A DNA stretch of 10,920 nucleotides from Acetobacteraceae bacterium (GTDB taxonomy: Bacteria > Pseudomonadota > Alphaproteobacteria > Acetobacterales > Acetobacteraceae). Where the stretch lies: contig PLSZ01000665.1 of the NCBI GenBank assembly GCA_003164305.1, forward strand, positions 2,353 through 13,272. The letters run 5' to 3'. A program made the translations under genes and the position numbers. Positions 1 through 7,177 of this stretch are shown one piece after another. The number at the start of each line of letters is the position of its first letter. Positions within the stretch are counted from its first letter, which is position 1. The notes beneath the pieces are model-generated. The model searched no databases. It saw nothing but the letters and a program-made list of their open reading frames with translations, and was not told the DNA's origin.

Positions 1-507
1 AACCCGGAATCGGTGTGGTTCGTGAACAACGGCTCGTACCGGCGCGCCCAGTTCGGGCATCATCTGGAGAAGCATCGGGCGATCATGTGCCCGACGTTCG
101 TGCGGCAGATGGACCGGGTCGCGTCGTACAGCGCGGCGGAGCTGTACGAGGCGATTTTCGCCCGGACCCGGCTGTATCGCCAGGTCCAGGCGTGGTTCGA
201 CACCGCCGATATCGTCGCCATGCCGACCTTGTCTCGCCCGGCGTTGCCGATCGATCAGGATTTCTTTGGCCCGATCGAGATCGACAACCAGTCCGTGGAG
301 AACCTGCGCGCCGCCTGGTATCCCTACACGATGCCGTTCAACCTGACCGGGCATCCGGCGATCAGCCTGCCGTGCGGGTTCGACGCGGCGGGGATGCCCC
401 TGGCGATCCAGTTGGTCGCGCGGCCGGGGGAAGACGAGCGGTTGCTGCGCGTGGCGGCGTTGTTCGAGGCGGCAAGGCCATGGAGCGGCCGGACCCCGAC
501 GATCTGA
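1..507 (+). CDS. Amidase signature family protein, C-terminal part (5' truncated by window edge)
   Basis: The reading frame is open from base 1 and stops at a TGA at 505-507, giving about 168 visible residues. A GTG at 13 is only an internal codon, because the frame continues upstream off the window. Near the C-terminus the segment FNLTGHPAISLPCGF, followed by G-x-P-L-A-I-Q-L-V and then E-D-E-R-L-L, is the typical tail of amidase-signature enzymes (GatA, AtzF, indoleacetamide hydrolase and similar). The family's catalytic Lys-Ser-Ser triad and Gly/Ser-rich signature lie in the missing N-terminal part, so activity and substrate cannot be judged. Family members hydrolyse amide bonds in the cytoplasm; this one could be a stand-alone amidase or a GatA-like paralogue. 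The next gene starts 170 bp downstream behind two dyad elements, so it is probably a separate transcription unit. Family call firm, substrate unknown. Confidence 0.88.
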   Translation, partial: NPESVWFVNNGSYRRAQFGHHLEKHRAIMCPTFVRQMDRVASYSAAELYEAIFARTRLYRQVQAWFDTADIVAMPTLSRPALPIDQDFFGPIEIDNQSVENLRAAWYPYTMPFNLTGHPAISLPCGFDAAGMPLAIQLVARPGEDERLLRVAALFEAARPWSGRTPTI

Positions 508-545
508 CCGCTGCTATCGATGCTTATGATCGAAAGAATTCATCA

Positions 546-574
546 ACTTGCCAACTTCTATTTATCCGGCAAGT
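546..574. promoter_or_regulatory. 7-bp inverted repeat upstream of rubrerythrin (possible operator)
   Basis: ACTTGCC at 546-552 is matched perfectly by GGCAAGT at 568-574 across a 15-nt AT-richer spacer. It lies about 105 bp before the rubrerythrin start, where a promoter or operator would be expected, but I see no convincing -35/-10 pair. Arms of this size can occur by chance. Regulator binding is inference only. Confidence 0.25.
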
Positions 575-604
575 GGACTAGGTTGCCCTCGTTGGCCGGC
601 GGGA

Positions 605-635
605 CACACGGCACGGGCTGACAGGCCCGCGTGTG
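605..635 (+). promoter_or_regulatory. GC-rich stem-loop in the rubrerythrin leader / amidase 3' region
   Basis: CACACG (605-610) and CGGGC (614-618) pair with GCCCG (625-629) and CGTGTG (630-635). This makes an 11-bp stem with a 3-nt GCA bulge on the left arm and a 6-nt loop (TGACAG). No T tract follows, so it is not a classical intrinsic terminator. It could end the amidase transcript by another route, protect the downstream mRNA, or act in the leader of rubrerythrin, which begins 42 nt later. The pairing is seen; the role is inferred. Confidence 0.4.
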
Positions 636-677
636 ACCCAATGGTCCAGCCCCACGAACCTCGGAAAGGAAGAGACA

Positions 678-1097
678 ATGGCGGCGCTCAAGGGAAGCAA
701 AACCGAAGACAATCTGAAGGCCGCGTTCGCCGGCGAATCGCAGGCCAACCGGCGTTACCTGTATTTCGCGCAGAAGGCCGACGTCGAAGGCTACAACGAC
801 GTCGCGGCCGTGTTCCGCTCCACCGCGGAAGGCGAAACCGGACACGCGCACGGTCACCTGGAATATCTGGAGGAGTCGGGCGATCCGGCCACCGGCCTGC
901 CGATCGGACCGACCAACAAGAACCTCGCGGCGGCGGTCGCCGGTGAGACGCACGAATACACCGATATGTATCCGGGCATGGCGCGCACGGCCCGCGAAGA
1001 AGGCTTCGAGGAAGTCGCCGATTGGTTTGAAACCCTGGCGAAGGCCGAGCGTTCGCACGCCGGCCGTTTCCAGAAGGCTTTGAACGAACTGGCCTGA
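678..1097 (+). CDS. Short rubrerythrin (di-iron ferritin-like protein, no rubredoxin domain)
   Basis: This 139-aa protein is a compact ferritin-like four-helix di-iron protein. All expected rubrerythrin metal ligands can be read: E20; E53 and H56 as ExxH; E90 and E93 as ExxE; E124 and H127 as ExxH. Classical rubrerythrins reduce hydrogen peroxide in the cytoplasm and carry a C-terminal rubredoxin domain with CxxC motifs. Here the protein ends after the last helix and contains no cysteine, so electrons must come from another protein. The ATG at 678 is chosen because GGAAAGGAAGAG lies just upstream; an in-frame ATG at 633 would add 15 residues unlike the family and lies inside the stem-loop region. 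The CCG-domain Fe-S protein follows after 72 nt, and a DUF3501 gene follows that. Likely role: peroxide reduction or iron-linked redox chemistry; the electron donor is not known. Confidence 0.92.
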   Translation: MAALKGSKTEDNLKAAFAGESQANRRYLYFAQKADVEGYNDVAAVFRSTAEGETGHAHGHLEYLEESGDPATGLPIGPTNKNLAAAVAGETHEYTDMYPGMARTAREEGFEEVADWFETLAKAERSHAGRFQKALNELA

Positions 1098-1106
1098 TCC
1101 GATGCA

Positions 1107-1138
1107 CGGTCCTCGCCTGTTCTGGCGGGCGGGGACCG
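1107..1138 (+). terminator. Stem-loop after rubrerythrin (weak terminator or attenuator)
   Basis: CGGTCCTCGCC (1107-1117) pairs with GGCGGGGACCG (1128-1138): 11 pairs including one G-U, with a 10-nt loop. It starts 10 nt after the rubrerythrin stop. A T-rich but interrupted tract (TTCATTCTGTT, 1143-1153) follows. It could partly terminate or stabilise the upstream message, giving more rubrerythrin than downstream Fe-S protein. The structure is seen; the function is inferred. Confidence 0.45.
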
Positions 1139-1169
1139 GTACTTCATTCTGTTAAAGAAAGATTTCGCG

Positions 1170-2510
1170 ATGCGCGAAGGGAGCCTTGAGGCACCGACTC
1201 GCCACCCGTTGGCGTGGCAAGAGGAGTCGTTTTACGACCCGGAGGAAATCGAGAAAGAACTCCGCCGGGTGTTCGATATTTGCCACGGCTGCCGGCGTTG
1301 TTTCAATTTGTGCGATTCGTTCCCGCGACTGTTCGACCTGATCGACGCGTCGCCGACGCAGGAACTGGATGGCGTGGACAGTCGCGAATTTCCGGCGGTC
1401 ATCGGCGCGTGCACATTGTGCGACATGTGCTATATGACCAAGTGTCCGTATGTGCCGCCGCATCCGTTCAACGTCGATTTTCCGCATCTGATGCTGCGGT
1501 ATCGCGCGATGGAGGCGAAGCAGGGCAAGGTTTCGTTCGCGGACCGGCAACTGGCGGAGACCGACCGCAACGGGAAGCTGGCGTCCGTGGTCGCGCCTTT
1601 GGCCAATTGGGCGACCGCGCTGGACAACAAGATCGTCGGACCGGTCCTGCGCAAGGTGGCTGATTTCCACCCGGACGCGGAGTTGCCGAAATACGCCTCG
1701 AAGACGCTGGTGGCTCAGGCGCAGGTGGCGCCCGAGGTGAACCGGGAGGCGCCGGCGTTTGGACGCAAAGCGGTGCTGTACGCGACGTGTTTCGGCGATT
1801 ACAACAATCCGGCGGTGGGTACGGATTTGCGCGCGGTGTTGGCGCGGAACGGTGTTGAAACCGAGGTCGCGCAGCCTAAGTGTTGCGGGATGCCGTTGCT
1901 GGAACAGGGCCGCATCGACGATGTGGCGGCGAATGCTCGGGTGGTGGCGGCGGAACTCGGAACGTGGATCGACAAAGGCTACGACGTGATCGCGCTGGTG
2001 CCGTCCTGCGCGTTGATGTTGAAGCTGGAATGGCGGCTGATTTTGCCGGGCGATCCGGCGGTCGAGAAACTGGCGGCGGCGACGTTCGATGTCAGCGAAT
2101 ACATCGTCGATATCGCGAAGAAAGTTGGGCTGGCGCCTGGGATGCAGCCGGTGCCCGGCACGCTGACGGTACACATGGCGTGTCACGCGCGGGCGCAGAA
2201 CATGGGGCAAAAAGCCGCCGAGATGCTGCGGCTGATCCCCGAGGCGGATGTTAAAGTGATCGAGCGGTGCTCGGGTCATGGCGGGTCGTGGGGTTTCAAG
2301 AAAGAGTGGTTCGATGTGGCGCTGAAGGTCGGACGGCCGGTGGCGCGGCAGGCGGCGGGGAACGGGCCGGGCCTGGTGATGTCGGAATGTCCGCTGGCGG
2401 GCGTGCACATCGCGCAGGGGATGGGAAAGCAGACCGGGAATGGCCCGAAACCAGAGCTGGTGTCGCATCCGGTGCAGGTCCTGGCCCGGGCTTATGGGAT
2501 CCGTTCGTAA
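1170..2510 (+). CDS. Fe-S oxidoreductase with two [4Fe-4S] motifs and CCG-type modules (heterodisulfide-reductase-related, GlpC-like)
   Basis: This 446-aa protein has a ferredoxin-like N-terminal part: C38-x2-C41-x2-C44-x3-C48 and C81-x2-C84-x2-C87-x4-C92-P, each able to bind a [4Fe-4S] cluster. Two cysteine-rich modules of the CCG kind (HdrB/GlpC/LutA-related) follow. The first has C207, C238-C239-G and C280. The second has C338, then C367-S-G where CCG is usual, and C407-P. No membrane segment is evident, so it is probably cytoplasmic or peripheral. Related proteins pass electrons between a donor and quinone, disulfide or another acceptor; the substrate here is unknown. The ATG at 1170 is preceded by a purine-rich AAAGAAAGA at 1154-1162. 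The DUF3501 gene starts 15 nt after the stop with its own ribosome site, implying co-expression. A natural hypothesis is that it reduces the neighbouring rubrerythrin. Family call firm, reaction unknown. Confidence 0.9.
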   Translation: MREGSLEAPTRHPLAWQEESFYDPEEIEKELRRVFDICHGCRRCFNLCDSFPRLFDLIDASPTQELDGVDSREFPAVIGACTLCDMCYMTKCPYVPPHPFNVDFPHLMLRYRAMEAKQGKVSFADRQLAETDRNGKLASVVAPLANWATALDNKIVGPVLRKVADFHPDAELPKYASKTLVAQAQVAPEVNREAPAFGRKAVLYATCFGDYNNPAVGTDLRAVLARNGVETEVAQPKCCGMPLLEQGRIDDVAANARVVAAELGTWIDKGYDVIALVPSCALMLKLEWRLILPGDPAVEKLAAATFDVSEYIVDIAKKVGLAPGMQPVPGTLTVHMACHARAQNMGQKAAEMLRLIPEADVKVIERCSGHGGSWGFKKEWFDVALKVGRPVARQAAGNGPGLVMSECPLAGVHIAQGMGKQTGNGPKPELVSHPVQVLARAYGIRS

Positions 2511-2512
2511 CT

Positions 2513-2517
2513 GGAGG
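2513..2517 (+). promoter_or_regulatory. Ribosome binding site deciding the DUF3501 start
   Basis: GGAGG lies right after the preceding stop codon. It is 2 nt from the ATG at 2520, too close, and 8 nt from the ATG at 2526, which is ideal. This favours 2526 as the start. Confidence 0.65.
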
Positions 2518-2525
2518 ATATGGCG

Positions 2526-3107
2526 ATGGCGGCTTTGACGATGTCTGACATTCTGCCGCCGGCGGAGTACGCGCGGAACCGTGCGGAGTGGAAACGGAAA
2601 ATTGGCGCGCTGAAACGGGACCGGCGGGTGGCGGTGGGGCCCTATGTGACGTTCTACTTCGAAAGCCGGGACACGATGTGGCTGCAGGTGCAGGAGATGA
2701 TCTACATCGAGAAAGGCGGCATGGCGCAGGCGGCCGATGAGCTGGCGGCGTATAATCCGCTGGTCCCGAATGGAACGGAGCTGATCGCGACGTTCATGAT
2801 CGAGATCGACGATCCGATCCGGCGGAAGAACGTTCTGGATGGATTGGGCGGCATCGAGGAGACGGCGTTCCTGCGCGTTGGCGGCGAAACGATTCTGGGA
2901 GTGGCGGAGACGGATCAGGATCGGACGACGGCGGAGGGCAAGGCGTCGTCGGTGCAGTTCGTGCATTTTGCGTTTACGCCTGGGCAGATCGCGGTATTTC
3001 GGTTGGGGGAGGGTGAGGTTTTGTTGGGGTTCACGCATCCTCGGTATGGGCATATGGCGGTGGTGCCGGACGCGGTGAGGGCGGCGTTGGCGACGGATTT
3101 CGATTAA
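2526..3107 (+). CDS. DUF3501 family protein
   Basis: This 193-aa soluble protein has no signal peptide or membrane span. I recognise it as a DUF3501-type protein from its overall sequence and its position directly behind a rubrerythrin and a CCG-domain Fe-S protein, a combination I recall from other proteobacteria. Visible features are an N-terminal charged helix with many Lys/Arg (residues about 14-35), an acidic E-I-D-D-P-I-R-R-K segment in the middle, and a C-terminal F-T-H-P-R-Y-G-H stretch whose two histidines could bind metal. It contains no cysteine. The ATG at 2526 is preferred over 2520 because of GGAGG spacing; a third ATG at 2541 is possible. Its role is unknown. Operon position suggests a partner, chaperone or sensor for the Fe-S/rubrerythrin pair, which is inference only. 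Confidence 0.82.
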   Translation: MAALTMSDILPPAEYARNRAEWKRKIGALKRDRRVAVGPYVTFYFESRDTMWLQVQEMIYIEKGGMAQAADELAAYNPLVPNGTELIATFMIEIDDPIRRKNVLDGLGGIEETAFLRVGGETILGVAETDQDRTTAEGKASSVQFVHFAFTPGQIAVFRLGEGEVLLGFTHPRYGHMAVVPDAVRAALATDFD

Positions 3108-3342
3108 GTGAGGCCGTGCGAGGTTTGAGTTAAGAAAGAATTTTTTACCACAGAGACACAGACGTCACAGAGAATGGGTTTTTATAATATCTCTGTGTGC
3201 TCTGTGTGCTCTGTGCCTCTGTGGTGAAATTTCCTTTGTTTCAGCGGGTCCCCATGGGCCGGCGAGGCCCGTCGCGGAACCTCGGTCGGTCGGGCGGTGT
3301 TTCTTTCGATTGTGATCGACCTTCTTCAAGGGACCGTCTGCC
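3108..3342. other. Intergenic region between DUF3501 and fumC
   Basis: This 235-bp stretch holds no credible gene. Its left half contains a T-run (3141-3146) and the CACAGAG/CTCTGTG repeat element annotated separately. The right half is GC-rich, includes a short GGGCC/GGCCC dyad (3256-3270), and must hold the fumC promoter, although no clear -35/-10 pair stands out. AAGGGA at 3328-3333 is the likely fumC ribosome site. Confidence 0.6.
3147..3225. repeat. CACAGAG/CTCTGTG intergenic inverted and tandem repeat
   Basis: The outer arms 3147-3162 and 3210-3225 pair at 15 of 16 positions (ACCACAGAG...CACAGA against TCTGTG...CTCTGTGGT). Inside, CACAGAG recurs at 3166-3172. On the right, CTCTGTGTG occurs as two exact 9-bp copies (3191-3199, 3200-3208) followed by a diverged third (3209-3217). 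The spacer is AT-rich, unlike the surrounding GC-rich genes. Repeats of this heptamer type occur between genes in many unrelated bacterial genomes and often give spurious HRAHRAHRD-type reading frames, as one does here on the minus strand. It could form a long mRNA hairpin; its function and mobility are unknown. Confidence 0.8.
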
Positions 3343-4737
3343 ATGGAAAACACGCGGAAAGAGACCGATAGCCTCGGCGTGGTCGAGGTGCCCGCCGATA
3401 AATTGTGGGGCGCGCAGACCCAGCGGTCGTTGAAGTATTTCTCCATCGGCAGCGACCTGATGCCGCGGGAAATGATCACGGCGTATGCGATCCTGAAGAA
3501 GGCCGCCGCGATCGCCAATCATGATGGCGGGCGGCTGGACGACCGGCGGTGTGAACTGATCGTTCAGGTCTGCGACGAGATACTCGCCGGTCAGCATCGC
3601 GACATGTTCCCGCTGCACGTGTGGATGACCGGCAGCGGCACGCAATTCAACATGAATGTGAATGAGGTGATCTCGAATCGGTGCTGCCAGTTGGCGGGGA
3701 CGCCGGTGGGCGGCAAGGATCCGGTGCATCCGAACGACCACGCGAACATGTCGCAGTCGTCGAACGATACGTTTCCGTCGGTGATGTACATGGCGGCGGC
3801 GATCGGCGTGAGGCAGCGGCTGATCCCGGCGGTGCGCGCGCTGCACGATGCGATCGACGCGAAGGCGCGCGAATGGAAGGACATCGTTAAAATCGGCCGG
3901 ACGCATTTGCAGGACGCGACGCCTCTGACATTGGGGCAGGAATGGTCTGGCTACGCGGGAATGTTGGGCGATAATCTGGAACGGATCGATGCCGCGCTGC
4001 CGGGGGTGTACCAGTTGGCGTTGGGCGGCACGGCGGTGGGGACCGGCATTAACGCGGCGCCGGGGTTCGCGGAGGCGGCGGCGACCGTCATCGCTTCGTT
4101 GACCGGGCTGCCGTTCGTGACGGCGCCGAACAAGTTCACCGTGCAGGGCGCGCATGACGCGCTGGTGCAATTGTCGGGGACGCTGCGGACACTGGCGGTA
4201 TCGCTGTATAAAATCGCCAACGATATTCGGTTGCTGGCCTGTGGGCCACGCGCCGGTCTCGCGGAACTGGAATTGCCGGAAAATGAGCCTGGGTCTTCCA
4301 TCATGCCAGGCAAGGTCAATCCGACGCAGTGCGAGGCACTGACGATGATCGCGGTGCAGGTGATGGCGAACGATGTCGCGGTGGGGTTTGGCGGCGCCGG
4401 CGGTTTTCTGGAGATGAACGTTTACAAGCCGTTGATGATCCATAACATTGCGCAGTCGATCGCGATCATGAGCGATGGATGTCACAATTTCCGTGAATTT
4501 CTGATCGAGGGCACGCGGCCGAACCTGAAGAAGATCGGCGAGTATGTGGAACGGTCGTTGATGCTGGTGACTGCGCTGGTGCCGGCGATCGGCTACGATA
4601 AGGCATCGAAGATCGCGCATCACGCGATGGAGCACGATCTGACGTTGAAACAGGCGGCGCTGGAACTGGGGTTTGTCTCGGAGACGGATTTCGACCGAAT
4701 TGTCGATCCGCGGACGATGATCGAACCTGGCGCGTGA
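3343..4737 (+). CDS. fumC: Fumarate hydratase class II
   Basis: This 464-aa protein matches the usual length of FumC, the cluster-free homotetrameric fumarase that interconverts fumarate and L-malate in the TCA cycle. It shows the three conserved blocks of the fumarase/aspartase superfamily: [14 protein letters not shown] (residues 96-109), [16 protein letters not shown] with the catalytic-dyad H188, and the signature [15 protein letters not shown] (317-331), whose flexible loop carries S318. The N-P-T-Q-C-E ending favours fumarase over aspartase or argininosuccinate lyase. The ATG at 3343 has AAGGGA nine bases upstream and a good N-terminus (E-x-D-S-L-G-x-V-E-V-P). It stands alone: a 235-bp gap before and 68 bp after. 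Because the enzyme has no Fe-S cluster it keeps working under oxidative stress; the rubrerythrin module upstream may be related only by chance. Confidence 0.98.
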   Translation: MENTRKETDSLGVVEVPADKLWGAQTQRSLKYFSIGSDLMPREMITAYAILKKAAAIANHDGGRLDDRRCELIVQVCDEILAGQHRDMFPLHVWMTGSGTQFNMNVNEVISNRCCQLAGTPVGGKDPVHPNDHANMSQSSNDTFPSVMYMAAAIGVRQRLIPAVRALHDAIDAKAREWKDIVKIGRTHLQDATPLTLGQEWSGYAGMLGDNLERIDAALPGVYQLALGGTAVGTGINAAPGFAEAAATVIASLTGLPFVTAPNKFTVQGAHDALVQLSGTLRTLAVSLYKIANDIRLLACGPRAGLAELELPENEPGSSIMPGKVNPTQCEALTMIAVQVMANDVAVGFGGAGGFLEMNVYKPLMIHNIAQSIAIMSDGCHNFREFLIEGTRPNLKKIGEYVERSLMLVTALVPAIGYDKASKIAHHAMEHDLTLKQAALELGFVSETDFDRIVDPRTMIEPGA

Positions 4738-4805
4738 TCTGAGGGCTGCTCCGGGCCGCGTGCCTGGTTTGCCCCACCCCCCGCATCGCGCTACCCATAT
4801 CGCCT

Positions 4806-6509
4806 ATGACCGACACCCCTCCCAAACGCGGCCTCGCCCGCAACGCCGCCAACTACGGCGATCCCGACTTCGCGCTGTATCTGCGCCGGTCGTTCGCCAA
4901 ATCCATGGGCTATTCGCAGGCGATGCTCGACAAACCCGTCGTGGGGATCGTCGACACCGGCTCGGATTTCAACAACTGTCACCGTACGGTGCCGGAACTG
5001 GTGGAGGCCGTGAAGCGCGGCGTGCTGGCCGCCGGCGGGTTGCCGCTGGCGTTCCCGACCGTGTCGCTGTGCGAGCCGTCGCTGTTCCCGACCTCGATGC
5101 ATTTCCGCAACCTCGCCGCGATCGATACCGAGGCGATGTTGACCGCGCAACCGATGGACGCCGCCGTGCTGATCGGCGGTTGCGACAAGACCGTGCCCGC
5201 GCAACTGATGGCGGCGGCCTCGGCGAACGTCCCGGCGGTGCAACTGGTCACCGGCCCGATGCTGGCGACGCCGTTCCAGGGCGAACGGCTGGCCGCCTGC
5301 ACCGATTGCCGCCGGTACTGGGCTGCCTATCGTGCCGGCACCGTGACAAGGGAGCGCATCGGCCAGATCGAGGGACGCCTGGCGACCACCGCCGGCACCT
5401 GCGGCGTGATGGGCACCGCTTCGACCATGGCCTGCATCTCCGAGGCCCTGGGCATGACGCCCCTCGGCCACGGCTCGATCCCCGCCGTGCACGCCGACCG
5501 CTTGCGCGCGGCCGAGGAAGCCGGCGCCCTGGCCGTGCATCTGATCGAGCATCCGGTCCGGCCGTCGGAGATCATCACGGCGCGATCGGTGGAAAACGCG
5601 GTGCGCGTGTTGCTGGCGCTTGGCGGTTCCACCAACGCGTTGATCCATCTGACGGCTATCGCCGGACGGTTGGGCATTAAAATCGATCTGCATCGGTTGA
5701 ATGAATTGTCCGACACCACGCCGGTGCTGGTCGATCTGAAGCCCACCGGCGAAGGCTACATGGAGGATTTTCATTCCGCTGGCGGCATGCACGCGCTACT
5801 GTGGGAATTGCGTGCGTTGCTGCACGTTGGCTGTATCGACGTCACCGGGACGACGCTACAAGACCGCCTGACGGAGCCTGAATTCGTTGACCGGCGCTAC
5901 ATCCGCGCGTTCGCCGAACCGGTCTCCCCGGTGGGCGGGATCGTGGCGCTGTTCGGCTCGTTGGCGCCGCGCGGGGCGATCCTGAAGCGTAGCGCGGCGA
6001 CGCCGTCGCTGTTCGAAACCGAAGCCCGCGCGATGGTGTTCGACGGGCTGGAAGACCTGGCGAACCGCATCGACGATCCGGCGCTGGATGTCACAAAGGA
6101 CGACATTCTGGTGTTAAAGAACGCCGGTTCGCTGACCCCCGCCGGCATGCCGGAGGCGGGGTATCTGCCGATCCCGTCGAAGCTGGCGCGCGCCGGCATC
6201 AAGGACATGGTGCGCATGAGCGATTGCCGCATGTCGGGCACCGCGTTCGGCACCATCGTGCTGCACATCACGCCGGAAGCGGCCGCGGGCGGCCCCTTGG
6301 GCCTCGTGGAAAGCGGTGATCGCATCAGGCTTTCGGTGCGGCACCGCGCGCTCGATCTGCTGGTTGATGAGGCGACACTCGCGAAGCGCCGCGCGGCGTG
6401 GTCGCCACCGCCGAAGCCGGGCCGCGGCTGGGATCGGCTGATCGCCGAGCAGGTGTTGCAGGCCGACGAAGGCTGCGACCTGGCGATCATGCGGCCAGCG
6501 GCGGAGTAA
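4806..6509 (+). CDS. IlvD/Edd family Fe-S dehydratase (probable sugar-acid dehydratase)
   Basis: This 567-aa protein belongs to the dihydroxy-acid / 6-phosphogluconate dehydratase family, which removes water from 2,3-dihydroxy acids to give 2-keto-3-deoxy acids. Cluster ligands are visible: C58 in D-F-N-N-C-H, C126 in G-G-C-D-K-T-V-P, and C199 in T-A-G-T-C-G-V-M-G-T-A-S-T-M. Three such cysteines suggest a [2Fe-2S] type cluster, as in L-arabinonate and D-xylonate dehydratases. K128 fits the metal-bridging carbamylated lysine, and S477 in R-M-S-G-T-A-F-G the catalytic base. Length and the cysteine-rich T-D-C-R-R segment (about 166-170) suit the sugar-acid branch rather than biosynthetic IlvD, but the exact substrate cannot be read. 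No Shine-Dalgarno precedes the ATG at 4806, so the message may be leaderless or weakly initiated. A GNAT gene begins 3 nt after its stop. Confidence 0.93.
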   Translation: MTDTPPKRGLARNAANYGDPDFALYLRRSFAKSMGYSQAMLDKPVVGIVDTGSDFNNCHRTVPELVEAVKRGVLAAGGLPLAFPTVSLCEPSLFPTSMHFRNLAAIDTEAMLTAQPMDAAVLIGGCDKTVPAQLMAAASANVPAVQLVTGPMLATPFQGERLAACTDCRRYWAAYRAGTVTRERIGQIEGRLATTAGTCGVMGTASTMACISEALGMTPLGHGSIPAVHADRLRAAEEAGALAVHLIEHPVRPSEIITARSVENAVRVLLALGGSTNALIHLTAIAGRLGIKIDLHRLNELSDTTPVLVDLKPTGEGYMEDFHSAGGMHALLWELRALLHVGCIDVTGTTLQDRLTEPEFVDRRYIRAFAEPVSPVGGIVALFGSLAPRGAILKRSAATPSLFETEARAMVFDGLEDLANRIDDPALDVTKDDILVLKNAGSLTPAGMPEAGYLPIPSKLARAGIKDMVRMSDCRMSGTAFGTIVLHITPEAAAGGPLGLVESGDRIRLSVRHRALDLLVDEATLAKRRAAWSPPPKPGRGWDRLIAEQVLQADEGCDLAIMRPAAE

Positions 6510-6512
6510 CGC

Positions 6513-6962
6513 TTGGACCCCACCGTCACGCTGACCGATACGCCGGACGCAACGGCCCGGAGCGTGCTTCTGCGCGGCCTGATGGGGTTCAACGCGACTC
6601 AGGTGGGACATCCGGAGGACAGCCACCTGCTGGCCCTGCTACTGTCCGATCCGGCGACCGGCGAGATCATCGGCGGTTTGTGGGGCGACACGCTGTTCGG
6701 CCAGTTGCACATCAGTCTGCTGTTCGTGCCGGAGACCTCCCGCCACGCCGGCCTCGGCCGTCGCTTGATGGGCGACGCCGAAGCCGAGGCGATCCGCCGT
6801 GGCTGCGCCGGCGCCTGGCTGAATACCTTCAGTTTTCAGGCACGCGGATTTTACGAAAAGCTCGGCTACACTGTCTTCGGCACGCTCGATAACCAGCCAC
6901 CTGGGTATTCCCGCTTCTTCCTGAAAAAGACGTTCGTTACGCCGCCGAATTCCCCTGGGTAA
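6513..6962 (+). CDS. GNAT family N-acetyltransferase
   Basis: This 149-aa protein has the typical size of a single-domain GNAT. The beta-strand I-S-L-L-F-V-P followed by S-R-H-A-G-L-G-R-R-L (about residues 69-87) is motif A, the acetyl-CoA pyrophosphate loop with consensus R/Q-x-x-G-x-G/A. The later F-Y-E-K-L-G-Y-T-V-F-G is the usual motif B end. No ATG fits; translation most likely starts at TTG 6513, because GGAG at 6503-6506, inside the end of the dehydratase gene, is 6 nt away. The 3-nt gap to the dehydratase implies a shared transcript and probable translational coupling. The acceptor (small amine, amino acid or protein) cannot be read from sequence; a link to sugar-acid metabolism is not established. 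Confidence 0.9.
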   Translation: MDPTVTLTDTPDATARSVLLRGLMGFNATQVGHPEDSHLLALLLSDPATGEIIGGLWGDTLFGQLHISLLFVPETSRHAGLGRRLMGDAEAEAIRRGCAGAWLNTFSFQARGFYEKLGYTVFGTLDNQPPGYSRFFLKKTFVTPPNSPG

Positions 6963-7177
6963 GGGCGAAAAAAACCACCGATCGTTCCGCTCACCGGGGA
7001 ATAAGCGCCGCCGGCCAGACGCCTACCAGCGGACAGCACACCGGATGGTCCGGGTGAGGTCCGCGGCTTGCCCCCGTCACCGCATTCCCAGTTGGCCGGT
7101 TGACGGGAGCGTGATGGGGCTGTCGATCATCCGGCGGAATCTGGTAGCGTGGTACATCCGATCCTGGAGGATGGCGA
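6963..7177. other. Intergenic region before the D-glutamate cyclase-like genes
   Basis: This 215-bp stretch has no supported gene. An A-run follows the GNAT stop and an imperfect hairpin lies at 7029-7064. TTGACG at 7100-7105 resembles a -35 box, but no good -10 follows at normal spacing, so I do not call a promoter. GGAGG at 7166-7170 is the ribosome site for the next gene. Confidence 0.5.
7029..7064 (+). promoter_or_regulatory. Imperfect hairpin in the 6963-7177 intergenic region
   Basis: GCGGAC (7029-7034) pairs with GTCCGC (7059-7064). Inside, CACCGGA (7039-7045) pairs with TCCGGGTG (7049-7056), leaving one bulged base, a 3-nt loop and small internal loops of 4 and 2 nt. No T tract follows, so a Rho-independent terminator is unlikely. 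It may be an mRNA 3' stabiliser or chance pairing in GC-rich DNA. Confidence 0.3.

Noticed and set aside
633..677. Earlier ATG (633) as the rubrerythrin start
   Set aside because: It lies in the stem-loop, lacks a ribosome site, and adds residues unlike rubrerythrin; ATG 678 has a strong purine-rich site and a correct family N-terminus.
1152..3053. 633-aa minus-strand open frame opposite the Fe-S protein and DUF3501 genes
   Set aside because: It is extremely rich in Arg and His with no motif, the usual antisense shadow of GC-rich genes, while the plus strand has clear cluster motifs and ribosome sites.
3191..3217. Possible CRISPR array from 9-bp CTCTGTGTG copies
   Set aside because: Units are directly adjacent with no spacers, far too short, and no cas gene is present.
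3165..3518. 117-aa minus-strand frame containing an H-R-A-H-R-A-H-R-D motif
   Set aside because: It arises from translating the CACAGAG repeat and then runs antisense to fumC; such frames are often annotated but have no support as genes.
3241..4635. 464-aa minus-strand open frame opposite fumC
   Set aside because: Arg/His-rich low-information sequence; the plus strand encodes a complete fumarase.
4791..5792. 333-aa minus-strand open frame opposite the dehydratase
   Set aside because: No recognisable domain, biased composition, and full conflict with a well-supported plus-strand gene.
7100..7128. TTGACG as a promoter -35 box for the D-glutamate cyclase-like genes
   Set aside because: No -10-like hexamer at 16-19 nt spacing; the hexamer alone is not enough.
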